Counted from the first letter of the stretch, positions 6,904-13,880 are shown. The stretch is DNA of 64,000 nucleotides from Nitrospirillum viridazoti CBAmc (GCF_000730165.1 NZ_CP022110.1:2487501-2551500); one strand, 5' to 3'. The notes: a model not told the origin generated them from the letters alone. A program made the numbers and translations.

Positions 6904-7073
6904 GGCTGGCCGCCGGCGTTGGTGAGGGTGGCGAGGATGGCCACCACCAGGCACAGCAGCGACTGAAGGACGGCCCATCCGCTGGCCAGGTCCCAAGCGT
7001 TCGAACGCTTTGTCCCTAAGCTGCCTCTCAGGTGTGTGGGCTTCATGCTGAGATCGGTTGTCTTCGCGCTCAT
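6900..7073 (-). CDS. Small single-span membrane protein, first gene of leftward operon
   Basis: A 57-residue protein from the ATG at 7073, which has a GGAG ribosome-binding site seven bases ahead; a TTG at 7085 is the alternative. A polar N-terminus is followed by one membrane span, AVLQSLLCLVVAILATLTN. One of the nine 16-bp palindromes (6995-7010) lies inside the gene and encodes KRSNA in this frame. This appears to be the promoter-proximal gene of the leftward operon, which runs to 930. Confidence 0.55.
   Translation of the reverse strand: MSAKTTDLSMKPTHLRGSLGTKRSNAWDLASGWAVLQSLLCLVVAILATLTNAGGQP
6995..7010. repeat. 16-bp palindrome, copy 1
   Basis: Perfect AAGCGTTCGAACGCTT inside the small leftward membrane gene, about 60 bp from its start codon. 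This is the isolated copy; the other eight lie 5-7.6 kb to the right. Confidence 0.9.
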
Positions 7074-7107
7074 TCTGATCTCCAAATGCGAGTGCGATGC
7101 CCCTCAC

Positions 7108-7126
7108 AATTCCAATAACTGGAATT
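7108..7126. promoter_or_regulatory. Operator candidate in divergent early promoter region
   Basis: Perfect inverted repeat AATTCCA-ATAAC-TGGAATT between the leftward operon (start 7073) and the rightward XRE gene (start 7321). A second TTCCGGAA palindrome lies at 7152-7159 in an AT-rich stretch. Spacing and position fit operators controlling the divergent promoters. Confidence 0.5.
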
Positions 7127-7320
7127 ATGACGCAAGCGAAAAAAGCTCAATTTCCGGAATTTTTATCGCCCAGCGCGGGTAGGCGGCGGTGCCCACGGGG
7201 TGCCTTGGGGTTCCCGCTGGGCTCCTTGTCGCTTGATTTTTAATGAAATAATCCCAATAAGGATGTTACATCCTCATCAGGTCGTGGTCGGTGTTGGGCG
7301 CCGTCGCCATCATCGCGCGC

Positions 7321-7674
7321 ATGGCACAGCATGGTCGCAACAACATCAAAATCGAACGGGAACGGCGCGGCTTGACGCAGGAGGCCTTGGCCGCCCTGAC
7401 GCGCTGTGGGCCTTCGACCATTCAGAAGCTGGAGGCCGGTCGCATCCCGCTCACGCTGATCTGGATGCAGCGGATTGCCGCCGCGCTGGGCTGTACCGCC
7501 CGTGATCTAATCCCTGAAGAAGAGCCAACCGCCGTGCGTGTGGCGCGGCCCTACGCCGACAAGGCGCGTCTCATCGCAACTGTGCTTGAACATGGCGAAC
7601 TGCGCGCCGCTCTGGAAATTGTGAAGGGCTTGGAAGTCGAATTGGCGGCGGCGCTGTCCGGGGCAGACCAGTAG
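7321..7674 (+). CDS. XRE-family HTH regulator
   Basis: A 117-residue protein from the ATG at 7321. Residues 6-60 hold a canonical HTH: IKIERERRGLTQEALAALTR, then GPSTIQKLEAGRIP and a third block around QRIAAALGCTARDLIPE. The C-terminal half is helical, probably for dimerisation, without a peptidase domain. It is divergent from the leftward operon, with palindromes between them, and so is a candidate regulator of both. An upstream in-frame ATG at 7291 is possible but less well placed. Confidence 0.8.
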   Translation: MAQHGRNNIKIERERRGLTQEALAALTRCGPSTIQKLEAGRIPLTLIWMQRIAAALGCTARDLIPEEEPTAVRVARPYADKARLIATVLEHGELRAALEIVKGLEVELAAALSGADQ

Positions 7675-7973
7675 GGCGAGGTGCCGTTTCGCTGCGCGTC
7701 GAGTCGGAGTCTGCGCACATGGCGGCAGCACAATGATCAACTTCCTGTTAACGCCAGTTAAACGACGGCGAGCCTTCCTAATAGGATTGCCAGTGTGGCG
7801 AGTGGTCGCGTCAAGTGTGGTTTGACGAATACGCCCGGTTGCCTACGGACGTAGTTTTCTAGCCTTTCGAGGTGTCTTTTCGCTAGCAGACCTCCCGATT
7901 GGGCATATACCGTTCGCGGTCTGCGCGGTGCCACGAATGCGCCGTAGCTGGACCGTAGGGCAGTGGAGCCGTG

Positions 7974-8324
7974 ATGAGCGTTGAGGTTTTGTCGTTGAAG
8001 ACGCAGATTGCCGCGAATCTTCTGGGCGCCGTCCAAGTAAAGATCGGCGAAGCGCTCTATTGCGCTCAGGTCGTCTCAAATTGCACTGAAACCATAGTTG
8101 GAGCCGAATGCTCCCATCTGTTTTTCCCTGATGGCGACGTGCGTACTATAGGTGCTTCAATTGCTGTAAGTGGGACTATTAAGATTTTGTACCGAGGGTG
8201 CAGTTACGTGCTGTCGGCGCTCCTCCTGGAAGCGTGCCCTTACGCCCTTGTGTTGGGCAGTAAGGCTCAGGCGTCCTTGGCCATATCTGCAAGTCGCAAT
8301 CGGGCGGCAAGCAAATCTGCGTAG
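7974..8324 (+). CDS. Hypothetical protein (uncertain)
   Basis: About 116 residues from the ATG at 7974, preceded directly by a GTG at 7971. Amino-acid composition is normal, with beta-like stretches (GASIAVSGTIKILYRG; SYVLSALLLEACPYALVLG). Its 3' end overlaps the convergent repressor gene by 58 bp, which is unusual, and the last 20 residues read like a shadow. No family recognised. It might be a genuine accessory gene with a distal overlap. Confidence 0.4.
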   Translation: MSVEVLSLKTQIAANLLGAVQVKIGEALYCAQVVSNCTETIVGAECSHLFFPDGDVRTIGASIAVSGTIKILYRGCSYVLSALLLEACPYALVLGSKAQASLAISASRNRAASKSA

Positions 8325-8773
8325 ATCGCCGCCATGGCATAATGGCCCTTGCGGATAAGGTTCCCCATTTCCCGGTGCAGTTCTTGAAGGCCCGTGCTTT
8401 CGCTGACGGGTAGAACTGGCATGCCAAATACATGGGCCTGCGTGGCGCCCTCGGGGGCCTGGCCAGTATCTTCACCGTCCCCAAGTAACAGCCAGGCTGC
8501 CGATACATTTAACTTCGGGGCGAATCGCTGCGCCAACTCAGTATCAATGGTGCTGCGGCCAGCTTCATAGTGCGCATATGTTGTGTAAGGCATGCCAATG
8601 ACGTGCGCGAATTGCTTCGCGGTGTTGTACAGCCTAGCGCGCGCGGTCTTTAGCCTGCTCGCCGGCTCAGCCTTTGCAGCATCGAGATTGTCCTGGGTCA
8701 TGGCGACCATCTTATGCATGTCGACGCCATCGGCAACGATCTTGAATTCCGATTTTAAGAATTGTCTTGACAT
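8267..8773 (-). CDS. CI-like phage repressor (HTH, no peptidase domain)
   Basis: About 168 residues from the ATG at 8773. The N-terminal part is polar. The HTH lies around residues 45-85: LYNTAKQFAHVIGMPYTTYA, then HYEAGRSTIDTELAQRFAPK followed by LNVSAAWLLLGDGEDTG, the typical end of a CI/HTH_3 domain. The C-terminal 60 residues are helical and there is no S24 catalytic Ser-Lys pair. It is the last of three close leftward genes, opposite the rightward early operon that begins at 9290. This is the usual place of a lysogeny repressor. Alternative start at a downstream ATG (MTQDNLDAAK). Confidence 0.75.
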   Translation of the reverse strand: MSRQFLKSEFKIVADGVDMHKMVAMTQDNLDAAKAEPASRLKTARARLYNTAKQFAHVIGMPYTTYAHYEAGRSTIDTELAQRFAPKLNVSAAWLLLGDGEDTGQAPEGATQAHVFGMPVLPVSESTGLQELHREMGNLIRKGHYAMAAIYADLLAARLRLADMAKDA

Positions 8774-8784
8774 AGAAATTCCAT

Positions 8785-9006
8785 TTAACGAGATTTTCCA
8801 GCCATGAATATCTCGGCTGAAATCTCCGCTGCTTTCACGGCGCGCCTGACGCTCACTGTCGCTGACGGTGCGCGCCTGGGCGGCGGCGATGGTGGGGCGC
8901 GCACGATGTCGGACCATTCTTCGATATCGATGCGCGCCCCGATGACTTCCCCTGGCGCCCCGCCAATTGGCGTCGCCCCATCTTCCCCCACTTTTTCCGG
9001 CGGCAT
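8785..9006 (-). CDS. Small hypothetical protein upstream of repressor
   Basis: About 73 residues from the ATG at 9006, which follows the stop of the next upstream minus-strand frame by one base (TAGGATG). The sequence is Pro/Ala-rich, with a central acidic stretch (GARIDIEEWSDIVRAPP) and a helical end (VRRAVKAAEISAEIF). It ends 11 bp before the repressor start. Weakly supported: length and composition are compatible with a gene, but a competing plus-strand frame exists. Confidence 0.4.
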   Translation of the reverse strand: MPPEKVGEDGATPIGGAPGEVIGARIDIEEWSDIVRAPPSPPPRRAPSATVSVRRAVKAAEISAEIFMAGKSR

Positions 9007-9007
9007 C

Positions 9008-9196
9008 CTAGATGTGCGCGATGCGGGAGTCGAGGCGGGTCTGATCGCCATTTGCGGGCGTGCCGCTTGCGCTGTCCGGCCTGTGGCTGTCGTGCCTCGT
9101 GCGCGCCGCGTCGGCTATCGCCTGCGCGCGCAACACCAGCTGGGCCATGGGGTCGGCGGGCATCTGCCGCGCCAGGTCAGCGAGTTGGTCAATCAT
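9008..9196 (-). CDS. Small hypothetical protein, start of repressor operon
   Basis: About 62 residues from the ATG at 9196; an alternative ATG at 9295 would overlap the divergent gene's start. The N-terminal half is a regular helix (IDQLADLARQMPADPMAQL, then LRAQAIADAAR). It is tightly coupled to the downstream frame. Its position next to the divergent early promoter at about 9290 makes a small regulator possible. Confidence is low. Confidence 0.35.
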   Translation of the reverse strand: MIDQLADLARQMPADPMAQLVLRAQAIADAARTRHDSHRPDSASGTPANGDQTRLDSRIAHI

Positions 9197-9289
9197 CAGT
9201 TCGTCGTCATCAGGCAGGGTGCGGAAGCGGCCAGCACCCTGGCGGAACAGGGAATGGCCGCACCCCAACGCTACTAAGAGGCGTGCGCC

Positions 9290-10273
9290 ATGCATACGCG
9301 CCCGAACTATCAGGCCAGCCCCGGCGGCCTATCACTGGCCGAAGCGGGTGACCGTGCCGCGCGATATGTGCGCGGTCTGTGGCCCCGGGATACCGCCAAG
9401 CACCTCCAGCGCGAGTTGGGCATTAGCTCGGCCGGCGCCAACCGCATGATCGCCGGGCGGATGTCCAAGGACATGCTGGTCGCCGCCATCAGCGCGTGGG
9501 GTTGGCCCTTCATTGAATTCGTCTATGCCCCCGACGGTCGTGTTGACCGCGCGGGCATGGACTTCGCCTTGAACGCCGTTGCCGCCCAGGCGGAGGCGCT
9601 TGCTTCTGAATTGTCGGAGATGTCCCGTGCCCACCGTCCCTACCCCGCTGCGCACTCCCGAGGAACTGGAGCGCGAGGCGGATACCTTCCAGATGAATTT
9701 GACGCGGATGTCTGCCCAGATGACGGCGGAGATCAGGCGGGGCATGGACCTGCTGGCGCAGATGCGCGCGGCGGCGGACAGGGCGCGGCAGGCATCTTCA
9801 GCATCGCTCACGCCGCCGGCCGGGCTCTTGAACTGAACGAAGCGTTGCCGCTGGAGGGCGATGCGCTCGACCCCCGGCACGCCCTGGTGCTGGACGCCCA
9901 CCGCCAGTCCGGCGGGCGCATCAGCCCCGAACTGTTCGGGATGCTGGACGATCTGGGCGTCAACGGCCTGACCAGCATCTATGACCCGTCCGTCCGCGTC
10001 GTCAGCATCGGCGGCGGCATCGACTTCTGGGACCAATCGCGCCGCCAGGGTGTGGCGGGTCAGTCCCTGATGGCCCTGCCTGGACCCCGCGACTATCTGG
10101 CGGCGGCACACAACGCCCTGACCGATGCAGCGGGCGGTCCGCAGCACCACCGCATGCGGGTGGTGGCGGATGGCAACGTCGCCGTCTTCAGGCGCCTCGC
10201 CTTGGACTTCCCCGGCTCGGCCCTGCGGCTGGGCATCACCGTCGTGGAAAGCATTGAACATGCATCACTATGA
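9290..10273 (+). CDS. Large composite ORF: HTH-like N-terminus, PAS-like C-terminus
   Basis: A 327-codon open frame from the ATG at 9290, preceded by AAGAGGCG. Residues 1-110 look like a Cro-type DNA-binding protein: TAKHLQRELGISSAGANRMI resembles an HTH. Residues about 185-325 look like a second domain (LTSIYDPSVRVVSIGGGIDF, FRRLALDFPGSALRLGITVV), loosely PAS-like. The middle (residues 113-170, Gly/Asp/Ala-rich) reads like a shadow of the overlapping gene at 9627-9836. Either the long protein is real with a second gene nested inside, or two genes were joined by loss of a stop. First gene of the rightward early operon. Confidence 0.5.
   Translation: MHTRPNYQASPGGLSLAEAGDRAARYVRGLWPRDTAKHLQRELGISSAGANRMIAGRMSKDMLVAAISAWGWPFIEFVYAPDGRVDRAGMDFALNAVAAQAEALASELSEMSRAHRPYPAAHSRGTGARGGYLPDEFDADVCPDDGGDQAGHGPAGADARGGGQGAAGIFSIAHAAGRALELNEALPLEGDALDPRHALVLDAHRQSGGRISPELFGMLDDLGVNGLTSIYDPSVRVVSIGGGIDFWDQSRRQGVAGQSLMALPGPRDYLAAAHNALTDAAGGPQHHRMRVVADGNVAVFRRLALDFPGSALRLGITVVESIEHASL
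9627..9836 (+). CDS. Overlapping small helical protein
   Basis: About 69 residues from a GTG at 9627, with CGGAG upstream. The sequence has the composition of a real coiled protein: TPEELEREADTFQMNLTRMS, then AQMTAEIRRGMDLLAQMRAA. It lies completely within the longer frame at 9290-10273, but its amino acids are far more protein-like than those of the other frame here. It could be a small phage regulator similar in size to other early genes in the operon. Confidence 0.5.
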   Translation: MPTVPTPLRTPEELEREADTFQMNLTRMSAQMTAEIRRGMDLLAQMRAAADRARQASSASLTPPAGLLN

Positions 10274-10973
10274 CGCCCAGGCGGTGCAGCGTGCGGCCGT
10301 GGCGGCTGTCGCGGCTGCCAATCTGACTGTCGTGGTCGACAGCGACTTCGACGTGCTGGCGGCCTACAACAAGGCGGCGCCACCGTCCTGGTACCCCATC
10401 ATCCCGCTGTATGATCCCGAGCTTGATCCGCCGGACCCGGGCACCGCCCTGGTGGTGCGCGCGGTGGATGCGACGGGCGAGACGCGGGCCTGCATCGCCG
10501 CCCGCCTGCGCCATGTGCCCAACGGGCTGGGTGTGGCCATGGCCGACGGGACGTTCATGTTTGGCGCCAGCCCACCCCGGGAGTGTCAAGTGATGCTTGA
10601 CGCTGATGGGCTGGGCGGGATCGCGGGTTTCGTGGCCATCCCCGGCGGGATGTACGTGCACCCGGACGTTCGGCACCGCGACTTGGCCTATCATCTCTAC
10701 ACCGTCCTGGCGGCGGAGATGTATGGCCGGTGGCACCCGGATTGGGTGGTTGGCTTCGTGGCGCCCAAGCGCACCGTCATGCTGGGGTACGACGTGTACC
10801 GGATGCGGACGGCCCTGGGGTACATGACCGTGACGGACCCCCGGTGGCCCTACGGCGACGGGGCGAAGTTCGTCATCCTGGCGTGTAGCTTGGCCGACCT
10901 GCGCCGCCGCTATCTGCGCGTTGCGCCCGGGGTGGTGGATGAGCTTCCCGCGCTCGCCGTGGCGGCGGAGTGA
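10260..10973 (+). CDS. Putative GNAT-like phage protein
   Basis: A 237-residue protein from the ATG at 10260, overlapping the previous stop by 14 bp. The central block GIAGFVAIPGGMYVHPDVRH, then RDLAYHLYTVLAAEMYGRW, is reminiscent of the N-acyltransferase (GNAT) V-x-P-x-x-R/H-x-x-x-h-x-x-x-L arrangement. The segment before it is beta-rich. The classical Q/R-x-x-G-x-G/A motif A is not clear, so the assignment is tentative. It lies between the composite regulator ORF and the GcrA-like gene in the rightward early operon. Confidence 0.55.
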   Translation: MHHYDAQAVQRAAVAAVAAANLTVVVDSDFDVLAAYNKAAPPSWYPIIPLYDPELDPPDPGTALVVRAVDATGETRACIAARLRHVPNGLGVAMADGTFMFGASPPRECQVMLDADGLGGIAGFVAIPGGMYVHPDVRHRDLAYHLYTVLAAEMYGRWHPDWVVGFVAPKRTVMLGYDVYRMRTALGYMTVTDPRWPYGDGAKFVILACSLADLRRRYLRVAPGVVDELPALAVAAE

Positions 10974-10979
10974 CGCGCC

Positions 10980-11459
10980 ATGCCGGACGCCCTGATGCCG
11001 GCGGCGCTGCGGCAGCCGGACGGCCTGCGCAAGCGGGTGCTGGATGCTATCGTCGCCTCTATCGCGGCCGGTGACCGGTCGCCCCGGAACCTTGTGTTGG
11101 CCCAGGCGGCTTTCTGCGCCGAAACCACGGTCACCGAGGCCCTGCGCCGGCTGCGCAAGGCCCGGTTCCTGATCATCCATTACGATTGGGTCGACAGGCG
11201 CCAGGTCCGCACCTTTTATCTGCCCGGTGAGGGGGTGGAGGACACCGGCACTGTGGCGCGGCCTTCCATCCGCCGCGCGATCCTGCGCCACCGGGTGGAG
11301 GCGTCCCGCTTACCGGCCAGCCTGGGGTGTCAGTACCTGTTGGGCGAGCCGCGCGACCGCGAGTTCTGCGGCCAGCCCCGTCAGGGGCATAGCCCCTACT
11401 GCCCCGACCATCACGCCCGGTGCTATGTGCCGGCCCCGCCGCTGGACAAACTGCTGTGA
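10980..11459 (+). CDS. Winged-helix protein with GcrA-like C-terminal zinc motif
   Basis: A 159-residue protein. Residues 15-80 look like a winged-helix DNA-binding domain (FCAETTVTEALRRLRKARFL). The C-terminal 45 residues contain CQYLLGEPRDREFCGQP and SPYCPDHHARCYVP. The spacing of Cys117, Cys130, Cys141 and His144 and the wording resemble the conserved C-terminal motif of GcrA, the CcrM/GANTC-linked cell-cycle regulator of alphaproteobacteria. A phage protein combining both parts could divert host transcription. It is translationally coupled to the next gene by a GTGA overlap. Confidence 0.7.
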   Translation: MPDALMPAALRQPDGLRKRVLDAIVASIAAGDRSPRNLVLAQAAFCAETTVTEALRRLRKARFLIIHYDWVDRRQVRTFYLPGEGVEDTGTVARPSIRRAILRHRVEASRLPASLGCQYLLGEPRDREFCGQPRQGHSPYCPDHHARCYVPAPPLDKLL

Positions 11460-11761
11460 GGGTGCCCGCGCCGGAAGACCGGTTGATCGCCGCCGCGTGC
11501 CTGCACCTGGCGGGCGGGCGGCCCCAGCGGTTTCAGGAAGCCATTGATGCCGTGCCCCAGGGCCTGGGGCCGCTGGTGGACGACGTCCTGTCGGCGGCCC
11601 GGGCGGTGCTGGCGGACGACACGCGGGAAACCCGCGCCCGCCTGCGCAAGACGGTGGATGCCCTGTCGGAAGTGCTGGTCTGGCGGCGGGACATCGGGCG
11701 CCAGGCCCGAAAAGACAAGCTGCGGCACTTCACCGGGGCCGCCAAGCGGAGGAAGCGTTGA
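11456..11761 (+). CDS. Hypothetical early protein
   Basis: About 101 residues from a GTG at 11456 that overlaps the previous stop (GTGA). Helical: APEDRLIAAACLHLAGGRPQ, then AIDAVPQGLGPLVDDVLSAA, and a strongly basic C-terminus (RRDIGRQARKDKLRHFTG, RRKR). A basic tail suggests contact with nucleic acid. Its stop overlaps the next start (TGATG). No family recognised. Confidence 0.55.
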   Translation: MRVPAPEDRLIAAACLHLAGGRPQRFQEAIDAVPQGLGPLVDDVLSAARAVLADDTRETRARLRKTVDALSEVLVWRRDIGRQARKDKLRHFTGAAKRRKR

Positions 11762-12006
11762 TGTCGCGTGGTCCCCGTCCCCCTCGTTCCAACCTGGCGT
11801 TCGCCGCCAGCAGCCGCAGGCCCGTGGATGAGGTGAAGCGCGCCGGCTGGCGCGAAACCGGCACCCTGGCCGTCTCGGTGCATGACGCGCGCCTGAACGA
11901 CTTCGAGCGCCAGTTCCTGGTGAATGTCGGGGTGAAGCTGTATGGCGCGTCACCGGCGGTGAAGCGTTCGAACGCTTCATCCCCGGACGACTTGGCGGGC
12001 GTGTGA
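11761..12006 (+). CDS. Hypothetical early protein carrying palindrome copy 2
   Basis: An 81-residue protein from the ATG at 11761. It contains WRETGTLAVSVHDARLNDFE followed by RQFLVNVGVKLYG, a short mixed alpha/beta segment. The palindrome at 11962-11977 is read as KRSNA near the C-terminus. Coupled to the upstream gene by a TGATG overlap. Downstream lies copy 3 of the palindrome and then convergent genes, so this probably ends the first block of the rightward operon. Confidence 0.55.
   Translation: MSRGPRPPRSNLAFAASSRRPVDEVKRAGWRETGTLAVSVHDARLNDFERQFLVNVGVKLYGASPAVKRSNASSPDDLAGV
11962..11977. repeat. 16-bp palindrome, copy 2
   Basis: Perfect AAGCGTTCGAACGCTT, extended to 18 bp by flanking G and C. 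Lies in coding sequence, 66 bp before copy 3. Confidence 0.9.
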
Positions 12007-12027
12007 TGGCCCGAGCCGCTGGCATGG

Positions 12028-12043
12028 AAGTGTTCGAACGCTT
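12028..12043. repeat. 16-bp palindrome, copy 3
   Basis: AAGTGTTCGAACGCTT, one mismatch from the consensus, flanked by G and C. Intergenic, between convergent genes ending at 12006 and 12054. Its centre is exactly 480 bp before copy 4. Confidence 0.85.
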
Positions 12044-12053
12044 CCGGGGCGCG

Positions 12054-12380
12054 TCAGCCGCACCGCGCGCCTGCAGGAAGCCAAAACCATATCTGGTTCC
12101 AAGCCAGGTGGTGGTGCGCGAGCGACGTCAGCCAGCCAACCAGCGGCGCAAAGAGGGCCATACCCATCCCGTTAGGGATGTCCAGAAAAAGGGTGGCGTA
12201 TACCAAGGTGGGCAGGACGCCGAACAGGATGGCGGCGTGTTGGGGCTGGCCATAGGTGACCTGGGCCGAGCAGTGTTCACAGGCGGATGCGCCATAGGCC
12301 GACACCCCACCGCACCAGGGGCACAGGATATTGTCGGGTCGAACATAGCCCGGCTTCCGGTAGGCTGGTTCCATAAACAT
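12054..12380 (-). CDS. Zinc-ribbon membrane protein A
   Basis: A 108-residue protein. Cys20-PW-Cys23 and Cys34-EH-Cys37 form a zinc ribbon with ten residues between the pairs, followed by AQVTYGQ. The rest is hydrophobic, with two or three membrane spans (ILFGVLPTLVYATLFLDIP; LFAPLVGWLTSLAHHHLAW). It resembles the neighbouring gene at 12537-12857 in ribbon spacing, the YGQ motif and layout, though the sequences are far apart. Each is preceded by a copy of the 16-bp palindrome about 135 bp upstream. Function unknown; small ribbon-membrane proteins of this type occur as accessory genes. Confidence 0.65.
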   Translation of the reverse strand: MFMEPAYRKPGYVRPDNILCPWCGGVSAYGASACEHCSAQVTYGQPQHAAILFGVLPTLVYATLFLDIPNGMGMALFAPLVGWLTSLAHHHLAWNQIWFWLPAGARCG

Positions 12381-12507
12381 GGCGGCTGGTCCCTATGCGC
12401 TGTGTGGCTGCTGGGGACAGCAAAGCACCGTGTTCGGCCCTCCCGCCAGCCGCATTATCGTCAGCCGCGTGCACGAAAACGTCATCCCGCCGGCGACAGG
12501 GAAGCCG

Positions 12508-12523
12508 AAGCGTTCGAACGCTT
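12508..12523. repeat. 16-bp palindrome, copy 4
   Basis: Perfect consensus, palindromic over 20 bp (12506-12525). Intergenic, about 135 bp upstream of the zinc-ribbon gene that starts at 12380. Exactly 480 bp from copies 3 and 5. Confidence 0.9.
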
Positions 12524-12536
12524 CGAGGTTGCGGCG

Positions 12537-12857
12537 CTATTTGACAGGGATGAAGCGCACGCGGTCGATGGTCAGGTAGAGGTGGGCGGTTGCGACGACG
12601 AAGCCACTGGCTGCCACCAAGCCGGCCGCTACGTAGCATGCAATTTCATTGTGGAGGTTGATGCAGGACGTCTGGTGCAGCAGGAAGGTCAGGGCCGCAG
12701 CCCCTATCCAGCCGACCTTGAAGCACGTCATCGCTTCCTCATCGGACTGCCCATATTCGACGGGGGCGCGGCAGCCTCGGCAGAAACGTACGCCATAGCG
12801 GGATGTGGTCAGGCAGTTGGTGCAGTTGATCCAGCGGGAAAAGGGCGCGGTGCTCAT
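12537..12857 (-). CDS. Zinc-ribbon membrane protein B
   Basis: A 106-residue protein. Cys12-TN-Cys15 and Cys26-RG-Cys29, again with ten residues between the pairs, form a zinc ribbon followed by APVEYGQ. Two hydrophobic spans follow (VGWIGAAALTFLLHQTS; ACYVAAGLVAASGFVVATAH). It appears to be a diverged paralogue of the gene at 12054-12380 and lies in the same orientation. It is preceded by palindrome copy 5 about 138 bp upstream. Base composition is intermediate between the phage core and the low-GC accessory genes. Confidence 0.65.
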   Translation of the reverse strand: MSTAPFSRWINCTNCLTTSRYGVRFCRGCRAPVEYGQSDEEAMTCFKVGWIGAAALTFLLHQTSCINLHNEIACYVAAGLVAASGFVVATAHLYLTIDRVRFIPVK

Positions 12858-12987
12858 GGGCGGGCGATCCCTCGTGATGGTGTCCGGTACTCCCTGATTA
12901 AATACGTAGGCATTAAGGCTGCCTACCTGTGGTTTTTCCCAGGTGCGGCTTGGTTGGCATGCTCAACCGTTGGTCAAGGGCCTGAGA

Positions 12988-13003
12988 AAGCGTTCGAACG
13001 CTT
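12988..13003. repeat. 16-bp palindrome, copy 5
   Basis: Perfect consensus in the gap between the antitoxin gene and zinc-ribbon gene B, about 138 bp upstream of the latter's start. Exactly 480 bp after copy 4. Confidence 0.9.
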
Positions 13004-13058
13004 CGGCCTGGATTGGACAGCAAAAAGGGCGGGCCGGTTACCCGGTCCCGCCCTTTCC

Positions 13059-13358
13059 TCATGCTTTGGCGTGCCTAATTGTGAAGCTCAGGTTCAGTGC
13101 CTGCAATATCCGCAGGATCGTATCGAACCCGGTCTTGGTCTCTGGCGACAGCGCCTTGTACAGGGTTCCTCGCGGCATATCCGCGATCTGTGCCAATTCG
13201 GTCATGCCTTTTGCGCGTGCTACATCCTGAAGTGCGACACGAAACAGTTGCGGATCACCTTCTTCTATTGCGGCATTCAGAAATTCAGCAACATCTTCGT
13301 CAGTTTCCAGGAAATCAGCAGCGTCAAATTTTCTCCATTCGCTCGTGTTGTTGCTCAT
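13059..13358 (-). CDS. HigA-like antitoxin (addiction-module antidote)
   Basis: About 99 residues from the ATG at 13358 (MSNNTSEWRKFDAADFLE). The sequence follows the probable addiction-module antidote pattern: a short acidic lead, EDVAEFLNAAIEEGDPQLFR, then VARAKGMTELAQIADMPRG and TLYKALSPETKTGFDTI, which is the HTH. Such antitoxins bind the cognate HigB/RelE-type toxin and repress the operon. It follows the toxin gene on the same strand after about 180 bp, longer than usual. An alternative upstream start at 13409 would shorten this gap. Confidence 0.85.
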   Translation of the reverse strand: MSNNTSEWRKFDAADFLETDEDVAEFLNAAIEEGDPQLFRVALQDVARAKGMTELAQIADMPRGTLYKALSPETKTGFDTILRILQALNLSFTIRHAKA

Positions 13359-13535
13359 TACGGACACTCCATCTCTCATTTGTTCTGCGGGGATACCCAT
13401 TTTTTTCATACTGCTTTAATTAATATCCACTATCATTTTACTCTATCGACTTTGTTCATTGGTCATCCAAAAAGCTTTACTCACCGTATCTGGGGTGGGC
13501 GCCCTTGCCTGAACAGGGGCGCCCTCCGAGATTGG

Positions 13536-13862
13536 TCAACGCATGTCGTTGAAGCGGGCTCTTGCCACCGTGATGTCTCGACTTTGGGTCGATTTTTCGC
13601 CCCCACCGAGAATGATGTATGTCCGTTTTCCTTGCCGCCCATAGTACACGCGGTAGCCGGGTCCGGACATAATGCGCATCTCGCTGACGCCGTCGCCAAC
13701 GGGTTCGCAGTCGCCAAAATTTCCAAGACGGGCTCGGATGAGCCTGATGGAAATCCGTTGACGAGCTTGCTTATCCTTAAGCGTCCGAAGCCAGTCTTCA
13801 AAGGCCGGATGCATGATCAGCTCGTTTTCATCTTCTACCTCTTCCATGGTGGGCTTCCCCAT
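13536..13862 (-). CDS. HigB/RelE-type toxin (addiction-module killer)
   Basis: A 108-residue protein; the ATG at 13862 or at 13847 may be used. The core reads FEDWLRTLKDKQARQRISIR, then GNFGDCEPVGDGVSEMRI and GPGYRVYYGRQGKRTYIILG, the pattern of RelE-superfamily toxins of the HigB killer group. In this fold the basic residues and the final beta strands form the mRNA-cleaving ribosome-dependent site. The toxin precedes the antitoxin, as in higBA loci. A promoter with an overlapping inverted repeat lies at 13881-13910. Confidence 0.85.
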   Translation of the reverse strand: MGKPTMEEVEDENELIMHPAFEDWLRTLKDKQARQRISIRLIRARLGNFGDCEPVGDGVSEMRIMSGPGYRVYYGRQGKRTYIILGGGEKSTQSRDITVARARFNDMR

Positions 13863-13880
13863 CTAGTTGATGACGTAAGT

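Noticed and set aside
8804-9277. 157-codon plus-strand frame opposite the repressor operon
   Set aside because: Its protein is low-complexity and the minus-strand frames show stop-start coupling leading into the repressor gene, though support is weak for both.
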